Assembly: GCF_024398015.1 (NCBI RefSeq)
Contig: NZ_CP073747.1
Span: forward strand, 878,501-942,500
Direction of reading: 5' to 3'
Length of the DNA stretch: 64,000 bases
From: Kordiimonas sp. SCSIO 12610
GTDB lineage: Bacteria > Pseudomonadota > Alphaproteobacteria > Sphingomonadales > Kordiimonadaceae
Below the pieces are notes generated by a model. It was given only the letters and a program-made list of their open reading frames with translations, was not told the origin of the DNA and did no database searches. Made by a program: the position numbers and the translations under genes. Of this stretch, positions 1 through 8,707 are shown one piece after another. Each line of letters opens with the position of its first letter. The first letter of the stretch is position 1.

Positions 1-527
1 CCCGTGTGGCTTCCGCCGTGGATCCAGACCATAACTGGAAGCTTCGCATCTGTGTTGCCGGCCTCTGGTGTGCGGATGTTCAGGTAAAGGCAATCCTCAT
101 CAACAGGGGCCGCAGCACCGTTTTTGATGATTGATACCGCAAGTTCGGTTTTGAACCAGTTTAGGCCGAGGCCGCGAACCAAGCGTTCGGCATAGCTTTG
201 GCTATCGTCAACGCGGGTGGTTGTCTGCATGCACCGCGGGCTGAAGGCATCGGCGTTCAAAACACCGTCCCATGATGCCTTGGCAACTGTTGGGCGCCAG
301 CGCAAATCACCCACGGGGGCCTCGGCGAAGGGGATGCCCATAAAGTTGGCGATCCCGTCATCCGCAGTCCAGATACCCGTGATCTGTCCAGAAGGGGTGT
401 TGAAGATCTGGGTAGGGCCTTTGTCTTCCGGTTTTGAAATTTGGCTGCCGATATAAATTCCGATTGCAATCAGGCTGATGATACCCAGTCCAATTACGAT
501 GCCTGCACCTTTTAAAACCTTTTTCAT
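1..527 (-). CDS. Carboxylesterase type B family protein, 5' part (runs off the window)
   Basis: Reading the minus strand from ATG at 527 gives an open frame to the window edge (about 175 residues). It begins MKKVLKGAGIVIGLGI, a single hydrophobic N-terminal anchor or signal peptide. It then shows the carboxylesterase/lipase type B landmarks: NFMGIPFAEAPVGDLRW near residues 60-80, EDCLYLNI near 140, and PVMVWIHGG (oxyanion-hole region) near 160. The catalytic Ser/Glu/His lie beyond the window. A GAAGGGG ribosome-binding site precedes the ATG by about 6 nt. Family members hydrolyse carboxylic esters; substrate unknown. It is divergent from the PQQ dehydrogenase at 730. Confidence 0.85.
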   Translation of the reverse strand, partial: MKKVLKGAGIVIGLGIISLIAIGIYIGSQISKPEDKGPTQIFNTPSGQITGIWTADDGIANFMGIPFAEAPVGDLRWRPTVAKASWDGVLNADAFSPRCMQTTTRVDDSQSYAERLVRGLGLNWFKTELAVSIIKNGAAAPVDEDCLYLNIRTPEAGNTDAKLPVMVWIHGGSHT

Positions 528-624
528 GATATGCCCCTTCCCTCAAAACACGATCAGTGAACAGTGCTTTGCCAAAATGCTTTGGCGGATCATTTGTTCC
601 TACGCGTAAATTCTACAGATTAGA

Positions 625-640
625 TTGATAATGATATCAA
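625..640. promoter_or_regulatory. Candidate Fur-like palindrome upstream of the PQQ dehydrogenase
   Basis: TTGATA-ATGA-TATCAA is a perfect inverted repeat about 90 bp before the dehydrogenase ATG, in the divergent intergenic region. It contains GATAATGAT, which resembles half of the Fur box. The match to the full 19-bp box is partial, so the regulator is a guess. Confidence 0.35.
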
Positions 641-729
641 TTAATTTGTCATCTGTTTTGATGTGTGTGATGATCAAATTCATGTGTTTGATGGGGTCAC
701 AAAGCACAGATTCGGATGGAGGGAAGTTT

Positions 730-2886
730 ATGGCAAAGTTCAATAATCGCTGGCTAACACTGGCAGCGGCACTGATGGCAGTGGCTGCATGTTCAAACGG
801 GGAACAGGAGGAAGCGGGTACTGGGCAAGCCAAAAGCTTTGCTGACGTGGACGCGGACCGGATAATTGCGGCGGACGCGGACAATAGTGTGTGGCTAACC
901 CATGGCCGAACGTACGCAGAAGATCGTTATAGCCCCCTTAATCAGGTAAATGCTGACACCGTGAAGGACCTTGGCCTTCGCTGGTGGTATGACCTCGGCG
1001 TTAGCCGCGGGATCGAAGTGACGCCCATCGTGGTTGACGGGACTATGTATGTAACCGGGTTATGGAATGTGGTGACGGCCCTTGATGCTAAAACCGGGGA
1101 AAAGCTCTGGGAATATGATCCTGAAATTGACCGGAAGAAGGCGGTGCATCTTTGCTGTGACGCGGTAAACCGCGGAGTGGCCGTGTGGCAGGGGCGCATT
1201 TATATGGGCACTATCGATGGTCGCCTGATTGCCCTTAATGCCGAAACAGGTGCGGTTGAGTTTGATATTGTGACCGTTGACCAATCAAAACCCTATACAA
1301 TCACGGGCGCGCCCAGAATTGTAAACGGCAAGGTTATCATCGGAAATGGCGGCGCTGAATACGGCGTTCGCGGGTATGTATCTGCCTATGACGCAGTGGA
1401 TGGAAGGCTTGCGTGGCGTTTCTATACCGTGCCCGGAAACCCCGAAGATGGTTTTGAAAATAACGCGATGCATTCCGCTGCTGAAACATGGAACGGTGAA
1501 TGGTGGAAAACCGGCGGTGGCGGTGGCACCGTTTGGGATTCGATGGCTTATGACCCAGAGCTGAATTTGCTTTATATCGGCGTTGGTAACGGTAGCCCGT
1601 GGAATCAGGAAATCAGAAGCCCGGGCGGCGGTGATAACCTGTATCTTTCGTCGATTGTGGCGCTTAATGCCGATACGGGCGAATATGCATGGCATTATCA
1701 GACAACACCCGGCGATACGTGGGATTATACAGCAACCCAGCATATGATTTTGGCGGACCTTGAGATCGAGGGCCGTACGCGCAAGGTGATTATGCAGGCC
1801 CCGAAAAACGGTTTTTTCTATGTGATTGACCGCGAGACAGGTGAATTTATTTCTGCCAAAAACTTTGTTCCTGTGAATTGGGCCACCCATGTTGACGAAA
1901 CAACGGGCCGCCCTGTGGAAATTGAGGCAGCCCGCTATCCGGGCAAGGATCAGCCCTATATTCAACTGCCGGGGCCGCTTGGTGCCCACAACTGGCATCC
2001 TATGTCTATGAGCAGGGACACGGGTTATGTTTATATTCCGGCGCAGGAAATTCCCTTTGCTTACGGCGATGATCAGGCGTTTGAATATCGCCCGGGGCTT
2101 TGGAATACGGGCACAAACCCAATGCTGAATAATTTCCCTGATGACGCCGCAACCCTGAAGGCGCTTCGGGCGTCGGCGAAGGGTCGTTTGATCGCGTGGG
2201 ACCCCGTGAAGCAAGAGGAAGCATGGCGCGTTGAGCACAAGGGCCCGTGGAACGGTGGGATATTATCAACGGGTGGCAACCTTGTATTCCAAGGCACGGC
2301 TGGCGCGAAATTTAGCGCCTATTCGGCGGATAAGGGTGAAAAGCTATGGTCCTTTGGTACGCGTACGGGTGTGGTTGCGGCCCCCATTACCTATGAAATT
2401 GACGGCGTTCAATATGTGGCAGTTGCCGCAGGCTGGGGCGGGGCATATTCGCTTATCTTGGGTGGGGTATTCCCATCGGGCAGTAAGGAGCCGAAACTTG
2501 GTCGTATCCTTGTGTTTTCGCTTGGGCCAACGAACGAACTTCCACCCCTTGTGAAGCCATCAAAGGTTGCATACACACCGCCCGAGGATTTGGGCGATGA
2601 CGCGGCGGTTGCCCTTGGGCGGCAGGTTTACGCTGGCTTTTGCTTTGTTTGCCACGGCGAACAGGCGCAGTCCTATGGTAGTGTGCCGAACCTAAAATAT
2701 TCTGGTGTGCTCGGCGACGCGGAAACGTGGAAATCAATTGTTGTGGACGGTGCCCTCGCTGAAAACGGAATGGCCGGGTTCGGTGACTATGTATCACCTG
2801 AAATGGCCGAGGCGATCAGGGCATACATAATCCGCGAAGCCAATTCGGAAAAAGATGAGAGTTACTATAAAGCGAATGGTGGTTGA
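730..2886 (+). CDS. PQQ-dependent quinohemoprotein dehydrogenase (lipoprotein, C-terminal cytochrome c)
   Basis: 718 aa from ATG 730, chosen because GGAGGG precedes it and a lipoprotein signal follows (MAVAAC lipobox). An upstream in-frame start at 625 lacks a Shine-Dalgarno. Residues about 45-590 are the eight-bladed PQQ propeller. The vicinal cysteines C142-C143 in HLCCDAVNRG form the unusual disulfide of PQQ alcohol dehydrogenases, and tryptophan docking motifs such as ALDAKTGEKLW recur. A C-terminal cytochrome c domain carries the haem-binding CFVCH at 638-642. By family knowledge this is a type II/III quinohemoprotein oxidising alcohols or aldehydes in the periplasm and passing electrons to an internal haem. 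The substrate cannot be read from sequence. Confidence 0.9.
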   Translation: MAKFNNRWLTLAAALMAVAACSNGEQEEAGTGQAKSFADVDADRIIAADADNSVWLTHGRTYAEDRYSPLNQVNADTVKDLGLRWWYDLGVSRGIEVTPIVVDGTMYVTGLWNVVTALDAKTGEKLWEYDPEIDRKKAVHLCCDAVNRGVAVWQGRIYMGTIDGRLIALNAETGAVEFDIVTVDQSKPYTITGAPRIVNGKVIIGNGGAEYGVRGYVSAYDAVDGRLAWRFYTVPGNPEDGFENNAMHSAAETWNGEWWKTGGGGGTVWDSMAYDPELNLLYIGVGNGSPWNQEIRSPGGGDNLYLSSIVALNADTGEYAWHYQTTPGDTWDYTATQHMILADLEIEGRTRKVIMQAPKNGFFYVIDRETGEFISAKNFVPVNWATHVDETTGRPVEIEAARYPGKDQPYIQLPGPLGAHNWHPMSMSRDTGYVYIPAQEIPFAYGDDQAFEYRPGLWNTGTNPMLNNFPDDAATLKALRASAKGRLIAWDPVKQEEAWRVEHKGPWNGGILSTGGNLVFQGTAGAKFSAYSADKGEKLWSFGTRTGVVAAPITYEIDGVQYVAVAAGWGGAYSLILGGVFPSGSKEPKLGRILVFSLGPTNELPPLVKPSKVAYTPPEDLGDDAAVALGRQVYAGFCFVCHGEQAQSYGSVPNLKYSGVLGDAETWKSIVVDGALAENGMAGFGDYVSPEMAEAIRAYIIREANSEKDESYYKANGG

Positions 2887-3272
2887 TGGCTGAAGAGCAA
2901 CATGTGATTGCACGCGAACAGAATGGGCGTGTTGTTGTAACCATTGATGGTTATGAATTACAGGATATGTTCAGTGATGTTTTTGCAGAGCAGTTTGACT
3001 TGGACGTTGAATATTTTACTGAGGAAGGTGACTTTCCGAATGAAAAGTACATTTTAACTTTCAAGGAAGGAACTGTATTTGAAAAAGTGCAGGAAGCTAT
3101 AACTTCTGTAGATATGCTGGAAATTGAACGAGTTGGCAAAATAGGTAAAGAAAGTCCGTGGAAAGAGGCAATTCGTCCAAAGGTTTTTGACCGAGAAACT
3201 GTTAGAGTACTGGCTGTTTGTGGAGCAATGATAGCCGCTGGTATTGGATATTTAGCATATAAAATTCTTTAG
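2886..3272 (+). CDS. Small tail-anchored hypothetical protein, coupled to the PQQ dehydrogenase
   Basis: 128 aa. The ATG at 2886 overlaps the TGA of the dehydrogenase (TGATG), so translation is probably coupled. The body is acidic and soluble, with a C-terminal transmembrane segment (residues about 105-128, VLAVCGAMIAAGIGYLAYKIL), consistent with a tail-anchored protein. A TTG at 2883 in the same frame is a less likely start. I do not recognise the family. Position suggests an accessory role for the dehydrogenase, which is inference. Its base composition is more AT-rich than the gene before it. Confidence 0.7.
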   Translation: MAEEQHVIAREQNGRVVVTIDGYELQDMFSDVFAEQFDLDVEYFTEEGDFPNEKYILTFKEGTVFEKVQEAITSVDMLEIERVGKIGKESPWKEAIRPKVFDRETVRVLAVCGAMIAAGIGYLAYKIL

Positions 3273-3323
3273 GAATTTTGGATGCTCAATCCAGTTAAGT
3301 ATGACGATTATATCAGCGACTAG

Positions 3324-3361
3324 CGTCATTCCGGACAAGCGTAGCGCGATCCGGAATCCAG
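3324..3361. repeat. Dispersed palindromic repeat, copy 1
   Basis: CGTCATTCCGGA, then 15 bp, then TCCGGAATCCAG: an inverted repeat TTCCGGA/TCCGGAA in intergenic DNA. The same boundary sequence recurs at 53922-53950 with a shorter spacer, so it is a dispersed element rather than a local hairpin. Confidence 0.7.
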
Positions 3362-3451
3362 TTCTTTTACTATTTTCATGCTTACTCTATATCAAAACAA
3401 TACAGTTTGACCCTGAAGTAAAGTTTAGGGTTGTATTTGATGCTTTTTAAA

Positions 3452-3468
3452 GTTAACTATTTGTTAAC
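3452..3468 (+). promoter_or_regulatory. Twin GTTAAC element before PEP-CTERM gene 1
   Basis: GTTAACTATTTGTTAAC: two self-palindromic GTTAAC blocks separated by TATTT, ending 26 nt before the start codon. The identical 17-mer sits at the identical distance before the paralog at 4435, followed in both by the same TGATGGGGGAAATCATGA translation-start sequence. Confidence 0.6.
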
Positions 3469-3494
3469 TTTTGAAGTTCTTGATGGGGGAAATC

Positions 3495-4247
3495 ATGAAA
3501 AAAGCAATTTTGTTAATTGTATCTATATTCATATTGAATACGGTAGTTTCTGCGCAAGCAACAACCTTTCGTTTTGAAGGAGATGCCATTTTCCAATCAT
3601 CTATACTGGATGCAGCGGCATTCGGTGTAATGCCAAACACGACCATACGTTTTTCTTCTGAACTGATTTTCGACAATAGCCAAACCAGCGCCGATGCAGT
3701 CACAACATTTTCGAATGAACTAGGGGATACTGCGGCACAGTTCGCTTATGAAAGTTTTACATTCAATATAGGGAATGTATCGTATACGCATTCAGGTCCA
3801 GCCGGATTTGGAGGAGGTTTTGGATTCAGTAATACGGTTGATATTATTGATAGAGTAACGAATGAGCCTGGACGTAATGCAGATCGTATAACCGTTGTGG
3901 GAATCAACGAAGTTGCGGTTAATCCAACTTTGCAGATTGATACTAGTGGCTTTTTTGTGAGAGGCATTTTACCTTTTGATACTTTCTCAGGGTCTGATGC
4001 CTCTGTATTTAACCAGAGTCAATTCAATGCTTTATCATTTGGAGGCTCCATAATATTCAGCATCTTTGATGATGCAGGGAATATCATCGCCCGTGATGAT
4101 GGGCTTTTACGTGGATTGCGATTGGAAAATGTATCAATAGTATCCGTAACCTCTGCGGTTCCAGAACCTGCAACTTGGCTGATGATGATTTTTGGGTTCG
4201 GCCTGTCTGGGCTCGCGCTGAAACGCCGTCGTCGTTTTGCCGTCTAG
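3495..4247 (+). CDS. PEP-CTERM sorting domain protein 1
   Basis: 250 aa from ATG 3495 (GGGGGAAATC ribosome-binding site; the in-frame ATG at 3483 lies inside the leader). An N-terminal signal peptide ends near VSAQA. The middle is a secreted Ser/Thr/Asn-rich beta-type domain with no recognised catalytic motif. The C-terminus is a textbook PEP-CTERM signal: VPEPATW, a hydrophobic helix MMIFGFGLSGLAL, then KRRRR. Family knowledge: such proteins are exported, processed by an exosortase and often end up in exopolysaccharide matrix. No exosortase is encoded in this window. It is paralogous to the next gene, with near-identical signal and C-terminal segments but a divergent middle. Confidence 0.9.
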   Translation: MKKAILLIVSIFILNTVVSAQATTFRFEGDAIFQSSILDAAAFGVMPNTTIRFSSELIFDNSQTSADAVTTFSNELGDTAAQFAYESFTFNIGNVSYTHSGPAGFGGGFGFSNTVDIIDRVTNEPGRNADRITVVGINEVAVNPTLQIDTSGFFVRGILPFDTFSGSDASVFNQSQFNALSFGGSIIFSIFDDAGNIIARDDGLLRGLRLENVSIVSVTSAVPEPATWLMMIFGFGLSGLALKRRRRFAV

Positions 4248-4275
4248 GGGCGTATTGAAATCCAAATGATAGTTA

Positions 4276-4301
4276 AGCCTCGGTATTTGCCGGGGCTTTT
4301 T
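4276..4301 (+). terminator. Rho-independent terminator after PEP-CTERM gene 1
   Basis: AGCCTCGG-TATTTG-CCGGGGCT stem (one G-T pair) followed by a T run, 29 bp past the stop codon. Confidence 0.75.
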
Positions 4302-4391
4302 AGTGGCCAAAACAGTTTTCGCTTTAGTGAATTGGCGCAGCAGGCATCGGTATTTTTAATATATTCATAATTGTATTATTCGTGTTTGCGT

Positions 4392-4408
4392 GTTAACTAT
4401 TTGTTAAC
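4392..4408 (+). promoter_or_regulatory. Twin GTTAAC element before PEP-CTERM gene 2
   Basis: Exact copy of the 17-mer at 3452-3468, again ending 26 nt before the start codon. The sequence between it and the shared translation-start block differs between the two genes, so the element looks selected. Confidence 0.6.
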
Positions 4409-4434
4409 GTTATTTACACGTGATGGGGGAAATC

Positions 4435-5055
4435 ATGAGAAAAGTAATTATATCTCTAATATTCTGTTTTACCTTTGCAGGTCACCAGGCATTTGCTGCA
4501 ACAACGTTTAGCTTTTTTGGCGAAGCTGATTTTGGCTCTCGCGAAATTGCAGCTCAGTTTGGTTTCTTCGACGGACAGACGATCGCTAGTTGGCGTGCAC
4601 AGTTGATATTTGATGACGACAGGCGCTCTAATCCAGCGATAATGACTTCATTTTCAAACACATATTTTCAGTACGAAAATTTTACACTGACTTTTGAAAA
4701 TAATCGGTCACTTATGTACACTGGCGACAACACTGTTTTTAATTCATCGGTGAGTAATGTGGTTTTAAAACAGTTGCGTGGCGGTCTGAGAGTGTTTGCT
4801 GGTGAAAATAGAATTTTACCAGGTGGAGCAATTATCGATAGCATTTTTATTGCTGGTGAAGGCGAGTCAGGTAGTCCTAGTTTTTTTGATTTTAGAAACT
4901 CGGCTAACAATTTTGGTGGTATTACTTTCACAAGCGGTCATCAAATAGATTTTTTTAACATTAGTGTTCCTGAACCATCCACATGGCTAATGATGATTTT
5001 TGGTTTTGGCTTGTCTGGGCTCGCGCTGAAACGCCGTCGTCACTTTGCCGTTTAA
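4435..5055 (+). CDS. PEP-CTERM sorting domain protein 2
   Basis: 206 aa from ATG 4435 (GGGGGAAATC ribosome-binding site). Signal peptide to about residue 20 (AGHQAFA). The central domain aligns loosely with the preceding paralog (TTFSFFGEADF versus TTFRFEGDAIF; ENFTLTFEN versus ESFTFNIGN). The C-terminus is VPEPSTW, MMIFGFGLSGLAL, KRRRHFAV. The 3' ends of the two genes are almost identical at DNA level while the middles have diverged, which suggests tandem duplication with conservation or conversion of the sorting signal. Exported and exosortase-processed by family knowledge. Confidence 0.9.
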   Translation: MRKVIISLIFCFTFAGHQAFAATTFSFFGEADFGSREIAAQFGFFDGQTIASWRAQLIFDDDRRSNPAIMTSFSNTYFQYENFTLTFENNRSLMYTGDNTVFNSSVSNVVLKQLRGGLRVFAGENRILPGGAIIDSIFIAGEGESGSPSFFDFRNSANNFGGITFTSGHQIDFFNISVPEPSTWLMMIFGFGLSGLALKRRRHFAV

Positions 5056-5083
5056 CGGTTACACAAGGCCATAACCGATTGAA

Positions 5084-5122
5084 AGCCCCAGTTTGAACTA
5101 GTCAGCATTCACTGGGGTTTTT
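5084..5122 (+). terminator. Terminator after PEP-CTERM gene 2
   Basis: CCCCAGT ... ACTGGGG stem with an 18-nt loop, followed by TTTTT, about 30 bp past the stop codon. Confidence 0.65.
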
Positions 5123-5144
5123 CATGGCTGGATTTAATTTTTAA

Positions 5145-5159
5145 TGATAATGATTATTT
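5145..5159. promoter_or_regulatory. Fur-box-like site upstream of the SDR gene
   Basis: TGATAATGATTATTT matches the 7-1-7 Fur core TGATAATnATTATCA at 13 of 15 positions by eye. It lies about 180 bp before the SDR start. Two direct copies of AAAACGCTATA nearer the gene (about 5280-5306) may belong to the promoter. Confidence 0.5.
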
Positions 5160-5338
5160 TTCTTGCGCCCGGCCATTTGGGGATATATGCCTGTAATCAA
5201 CGAATAGGGATTTGGTGGAACAATGGTCATGTGAATGGCCTGCATTACCAGTAAACACCGAACCCAAAACTGCTCTGGATAAAACGCTATACAAAAACGC
5301 TATATAAAACACGGGGTCGTGGTGAGGGAGAGAAATCA

Positions 5339-6190
5339 GTGACATATTTTGCAGGCAAAGTTGCCTTTGTAACGGGAGCGGCCTCGGGTATCGGGCTTTC
5401 TATCGCAACCGCACTTGCTCAGGCGGGCGCAAAGGTAATGCTGTGTGATATCGAAAAGGATGCGCTTGATAAGGCGCTCGGCACCTTGAAGGCAACCAAC
5501 GCCGATGTGGACGGTGTGATCGCTGATGTTTCCTTGAAGGATGAAATTCAGGCGGCTGCGGATGCCACGGTTGAACGCTTTGGCATGGTCAATATCCTCG
5601 TGAATAACGCGGGTGTTGGCGGCGGCGGCGGTTACAGTGAATGGACGGATGCCAGCTGGGATTGGACGATTGGTGTTAACCTGATGTCGGTGATCTGGGG
5701 GGTGGAAATTTTTGGTCCCCTTATTGAGGCTGCTATTCAGGCTGGGGACGATGGTGGTCATATTGTAAACACGGCATCGATGGCGGGCCTCGTTTCCGGT
5801 GGGTCGCCTTCTTATAACGTGACCAAATTTGGTGTTGTATCCTTAAGCGAAGGGCTGCGCGCACCGATGGGCGAACGCGGTATCGGTGTTTCGGTGCTTT
5901 GTCCGGGGTTTGTGAAAACACGGATTATCGAATCTGCCCGTAACCTTCAGCCGCGCCACGGCAGCAAATTGGAGGAAGTTTCACCAGACAGCGAAGCGGG
6001 CCGGTTTGCCATGCTCGCGATGGCGTCAGTGCCGAACGGCATAAGCCCTGATTATGTTGCGGAACTAACCCTTGAAGGGATCGAAGGGGATTGGCCTTAT
6101 ATCCTCACCGATAATACCTTTGAGCCTGCGGTTGATGCGCGCTTCCAAGCGATCAAAGAAAGCTTTGACCGGATCAGAGATAGATCGTAA
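5339..6190 (+). CDS. Short-chain dehydrogenase/reductase (SDR)
   Basis: 283 aa from GTG 5339, with GAGGGAGAG about 6 nt upstream. A classical SDR Rossmann fold: TGAASGIG cofactor motif near residue 12, NNAG near 90, and the catalytic Ser-Tyr-Lys as NTAS...YNVTK near 142-162. The expected reaction is NAD(P)-dependent oxidation or reduction of a hydroxyl/carbonyl; substrate unknown. Monocistronic between a terminator and a convergent gene. A Fur-box-like site upstream hints at iron control. Confidence 0.88.
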   Translation: MTYFAGKVAFVTGAASGIGLSIATALAQAGAKVMLCDIEKDALDKALGTLKATNADVDGVIADVSLKDEIQAAADATVERFGMVNILVNNAGVGGGGGYSEWTDASWDWTIGVNLMSVIWGVEIFGPLIEAAIQAGDDGGHIVNTASMAGLVSGGSPSYNVTKFGVVSLSEGLRAPMGERGIGVSVLCPGFVKTRIIESARNLQPRHGSKLEEVSPDSEAGRFAMLAMASVPNGISPDYVAELTLEGIEGDWPYILTDNTFEPAVDARFQAIKESFDRIRDRS

Positions 6191-6348
6191 CGCAGGTTAA
6201 GAGTGCCTTTGGAATGCCTGAGGTATGCCTGACGAATACAGGAGCGAATAACTGAGGGATAGCTGAACAGTGCTGATTGCGGGTTTTGTCATCGCCGCAT
6301 TTGTGACCCCTGCACGAAGCATATTCGCCCCAGCGATCAATCTGGTGC

Positions 6349-7746
6349 TTAGTTCTTGAATTTACTGGCATATCCGCTTTTCTCAAAAATGGCTTCAGCA
6401 TCATTCACATACAGCAGGTCCTTAATTGCCTGCTGTTTGTCTGCGGCTTGGTCGTAATAGGCCTTGCAGATTTGGGCGCCGATAAAATAACCAAGGTCTG
6501 CATGCCAATCATCGCCAATCGCGTCATTATTATTGGCGATCCAGTTCGAGTAATCGGTGCCGAGCATATCCTCCTTAAAGCGGTTCCAAACCTGTTCCTC
6601 ATGCGCCGCACCCCAAACAAAATAGGAAGGCAATTCAGCGTCCGGGAGCGCGAGCTGCGCCAGAAAATCAGCGCTTCCTTCCTGTAAAACACCGCGCAGC
6701 AATGTGGCCTTACCCGTATAGCCCTGCATGGCATGAATTTGTTCGTGCACCACAATGTACGGCAGGCGGCTCAGGTCATTCGCGGTCAGGATGTTTTGAA
6801 AGCCCGGTGAAATGCCGTCAAGCGGCACCCCTTCCTGCCATGACCACACGTCAAGGCCGATTAGCATGCCTGTTGGCCCCGCTGTGCCACCAGAATTCAA
6901 GCGCCCAATAACGAATGTAACATCGGGGAAATGCGCATCCTTATAGATAGATTTCAGCTTTCTGAACCCCGCGCGAATTTGGGGTTCAAAACTTGCGGCC
7001 TTCAGTGTTTGTTTGCGGATACCGTCATAAAACCCCTTGGACTCTTTGATCTTCTGCGCCAATTGTTCCATGCTTTTGGTTTTGATCCAATGATAGTCAA
7101 TGGCCCCCGCTGTACCGGGCGCCAGATAAAGTTCACGGAACTTCGCGGCCTTGCCATCGAGAGAGCGAAACTTATCTGCCGCGTCATAGGCAGCCCAAAA
7201 TCTGGGCACATCATCGAAAATCAGATTGGCATCATCAGGGCTTGAACGTGCTTGCCTGTACTCGTCAGCATTTTTCACAATCAGGGCAAGCGCGGTTTTG
7301 AATGCTGGGTCTTCCTTTACGGGGGCGAATAGCGGGTTTCCTGCAATAAACTCGGGGAAGCGAAAACCACGTTTTGCGGTTAACGCGAGGAGGCGAAGGC
7401 TATCCTGAGTGTTGCCTGCACGGGCATGGGCATCCATCGCGGCATAATCAAGCCATAACCCGGTGGGTGAGGGGATGTTTGGGCCATGCTCGCTTGCGCG
7501 TTCATAATAGGCTGCGGCCTCAGTCCATTTTTCGTTACGTGCTGCATATTGGCCAAGCTCGTTTAACTGGCGCATAGCGGCATAATCCGCGAGCCAAAGG
7601 CTGCTTGTTTTAGTAGTTGTTTTTGAGGCGGAAACTTCAGTTTCTGCTGTGTCTTGACCTGTCGCATTCAGCACTGTGCCTGCGGTAGCGAGCAAGGCCA
7701 TGGTCGATATCACGGTTGATACGATGCGTTTTTTATCCACTGACAT
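6349..7746 (-). CDS. DUF2268/GldB-like predicted zinc protease with TPR-like N-terminus
   Basis: 465 aa from ATG 7746 (GGAGGGGAC ribosome-binding site). An N-terminal hydrophobic signal is followed by helical repeats (NELGQYAARNEKWTEAAAYY). The C-terminal half carries the gluzincin signature H334-E-Q-I-H338, then EGSADF about 20 residues on (zinc-ligand Glu). The tail pattern DLGYFIGAQICKAYY...SGYASKF is typical of the DUF2268/GldB-like family of predicted Zn proteases. It probably acts in the periplasm; substrate unknown. Convergent with the SDR gene. Confidence 0.8.
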   Translation of the reverse strand: MSVDKKRIVSTVISTMALLATAGTVLNATGQDTAETEVSASKTTTKTSSLWLADYAAMRQLNELGQYAARNEKWTEAAAYYERASEHGPNIPSPTGLWLDYAAMDAHARAGNTQDSLRLLALTAKRGFRFPEFIAGNPLFAPVKEDPAFKTALALIVKNADEYRQARSSPDDANLIFDDVPRFWAAYDAADKFRSLDGKAAKFRELYLAPGTAGAIDYHWIKTKSMEQLAQKIKESKGFYDGIRKQTLKAASFEPQIRAGFRKLKSIYKDAHFPDVTFVIGRLNSGGTAGPTGMLIGLDVWSWQEGVPLDGISPGFQNILTANDLSRLPYIVVHEQIHAMQGYTGKATLLRGVLQEGSADFLAQLALPDAELPSYFVWGAAHEEQVWNRFKEDMLGTDYSNWIANNNDAIGDDWHADLGYFIGAQICKAYYDQAADKQQAIKDLLYVNDAEAIFEKSGYASKFKN

Positions 7747-7887
7747 AGTCCCCTCCTATGTATCTTTTGTCATCAAAGCATGCTTGAAGCCTGTGACGAA
7801 AAGTGATGCTAGCATATTGGTAAAGGAAAGTTCCTGATACTTTCGTTTAGGGTATGGGACAGGATGGATAATAAAATGCGTTTAAGG

Positions 7888-8484
7888 CTATTTATCTTTT
7901 GAGGTTGTGAAGACGACCCATGGATCGTTTGTGCCGGCCAACCCTTTGCCGGTGCCAGTGTGTTCAGCTTCAATCGTAAAGCCAGCCTCTTGAAGCAAAC
8001 CCTTCAGGTCCTTAATCGTATAGTATGTATAAAATCTACCCAGATGATCTCTGCCTTCGCCAACACCGTTTTTCATGCCGATATGGAATATACCTTGTGG
8101 TTTCAAGGCTGTATGAATGCGTTTGATATATTGAATAAAGGCGGGTCTTTTTGCGTGAAGTAGGCTGAAATTTGCCCAAATTCCATCATATTTTTCATGA
8201 TCGTTTAATGTGTCGAAGGTCGCTTGGTATACGTGAACACCACTATATTGCCGGGTTAATTCTACCATCGCCTTTGAAGCGTCGATTGCGGTAACTTGGA
8301 AGCCTGCATTATGTATTCTATTGGCAACCTCACCGGAGCCACACCCTAAGTCCAATACGGTTCCCCCCGCAGGAAGGCGACCTATAAAAGTATCTAAGCC
8401 AATATAGTCATCGGTTGAACCAACGCATTCGGAATAGCGAGCGGCTTGTTGGTCATATACATTTATGGTTTCAGGGTCATGCAT
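7888..8484 (-). CDS. Class I SAM-dependent methyltransferase
   Basis: 198 aa from ATG 8484 (MHDPETINVYDQQAARYSEC). A TTG 57 nt upstream is possible, but family proteins begin near the chosen start. Motif I is VLDLGCGSGEVA, with the acidic ribose-binding residue in VTAIDAS. Motif IV-like region is YDGIWANFSLLH. It belongs to the small Methyltransf_11/25 type with an unknown small-molecule or protein substrate. No strong Shine-Dalgarno is visible. Divergent from the aminopeptidase. Confidence 0.85.
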   Translation of the reverse strand: MHDPETINVYDQQAARYSECVGSTDDYIGLDTFIGRLPAGGTVLDLGCGSGEVANRIHNAGFQVTAIDASKAMVELTRQYSGVHVYQATFDTLNDHEKYDGIWANFSLLHAKRPAFIQYIKRIHTALKPQGIFHIGMKNGVGEGRDHLGRFYTYYTIKDLKGLLQEAGFTIEAEHTGTGKGLAGTNDPWVVFTTSKDK

Positions 8485-8707
8485 TAAAACATGTATCTTT
8501 TTATATAAGACCGAGGACCGCGAAGCGTTTGACCTACACAAACATTAGAGTCATCACGGTCACGTTGTTTTGAGTATATTGATTTCTTTCACCGTAAGCA
8601 ATTCGTGGCATTCGGCAGGAAAATTTCGATCAAAAAACCGTTTGTTGAAGGCCGTCCCATTTTATCGCTATAAACAGGATGTGGGTTTAAAATTAAAGGG
8701 CATACAT

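Noticed and set aside
625-729. Longer N-terminus for the PQQ dehydrogenase starting at 625
   Set aside because: It would overlap the upstream palindrome and bury the lipoprotein signal; the start at 730 has a clear GGAGGG site.
1285-2238. 317-codon open frame on the minus strand
   Set aside because: It lies entirely antisense to the PQQ dehydrogenase, has no ribosome-binding site or domain, and mirrors the codon bias of the real gene.
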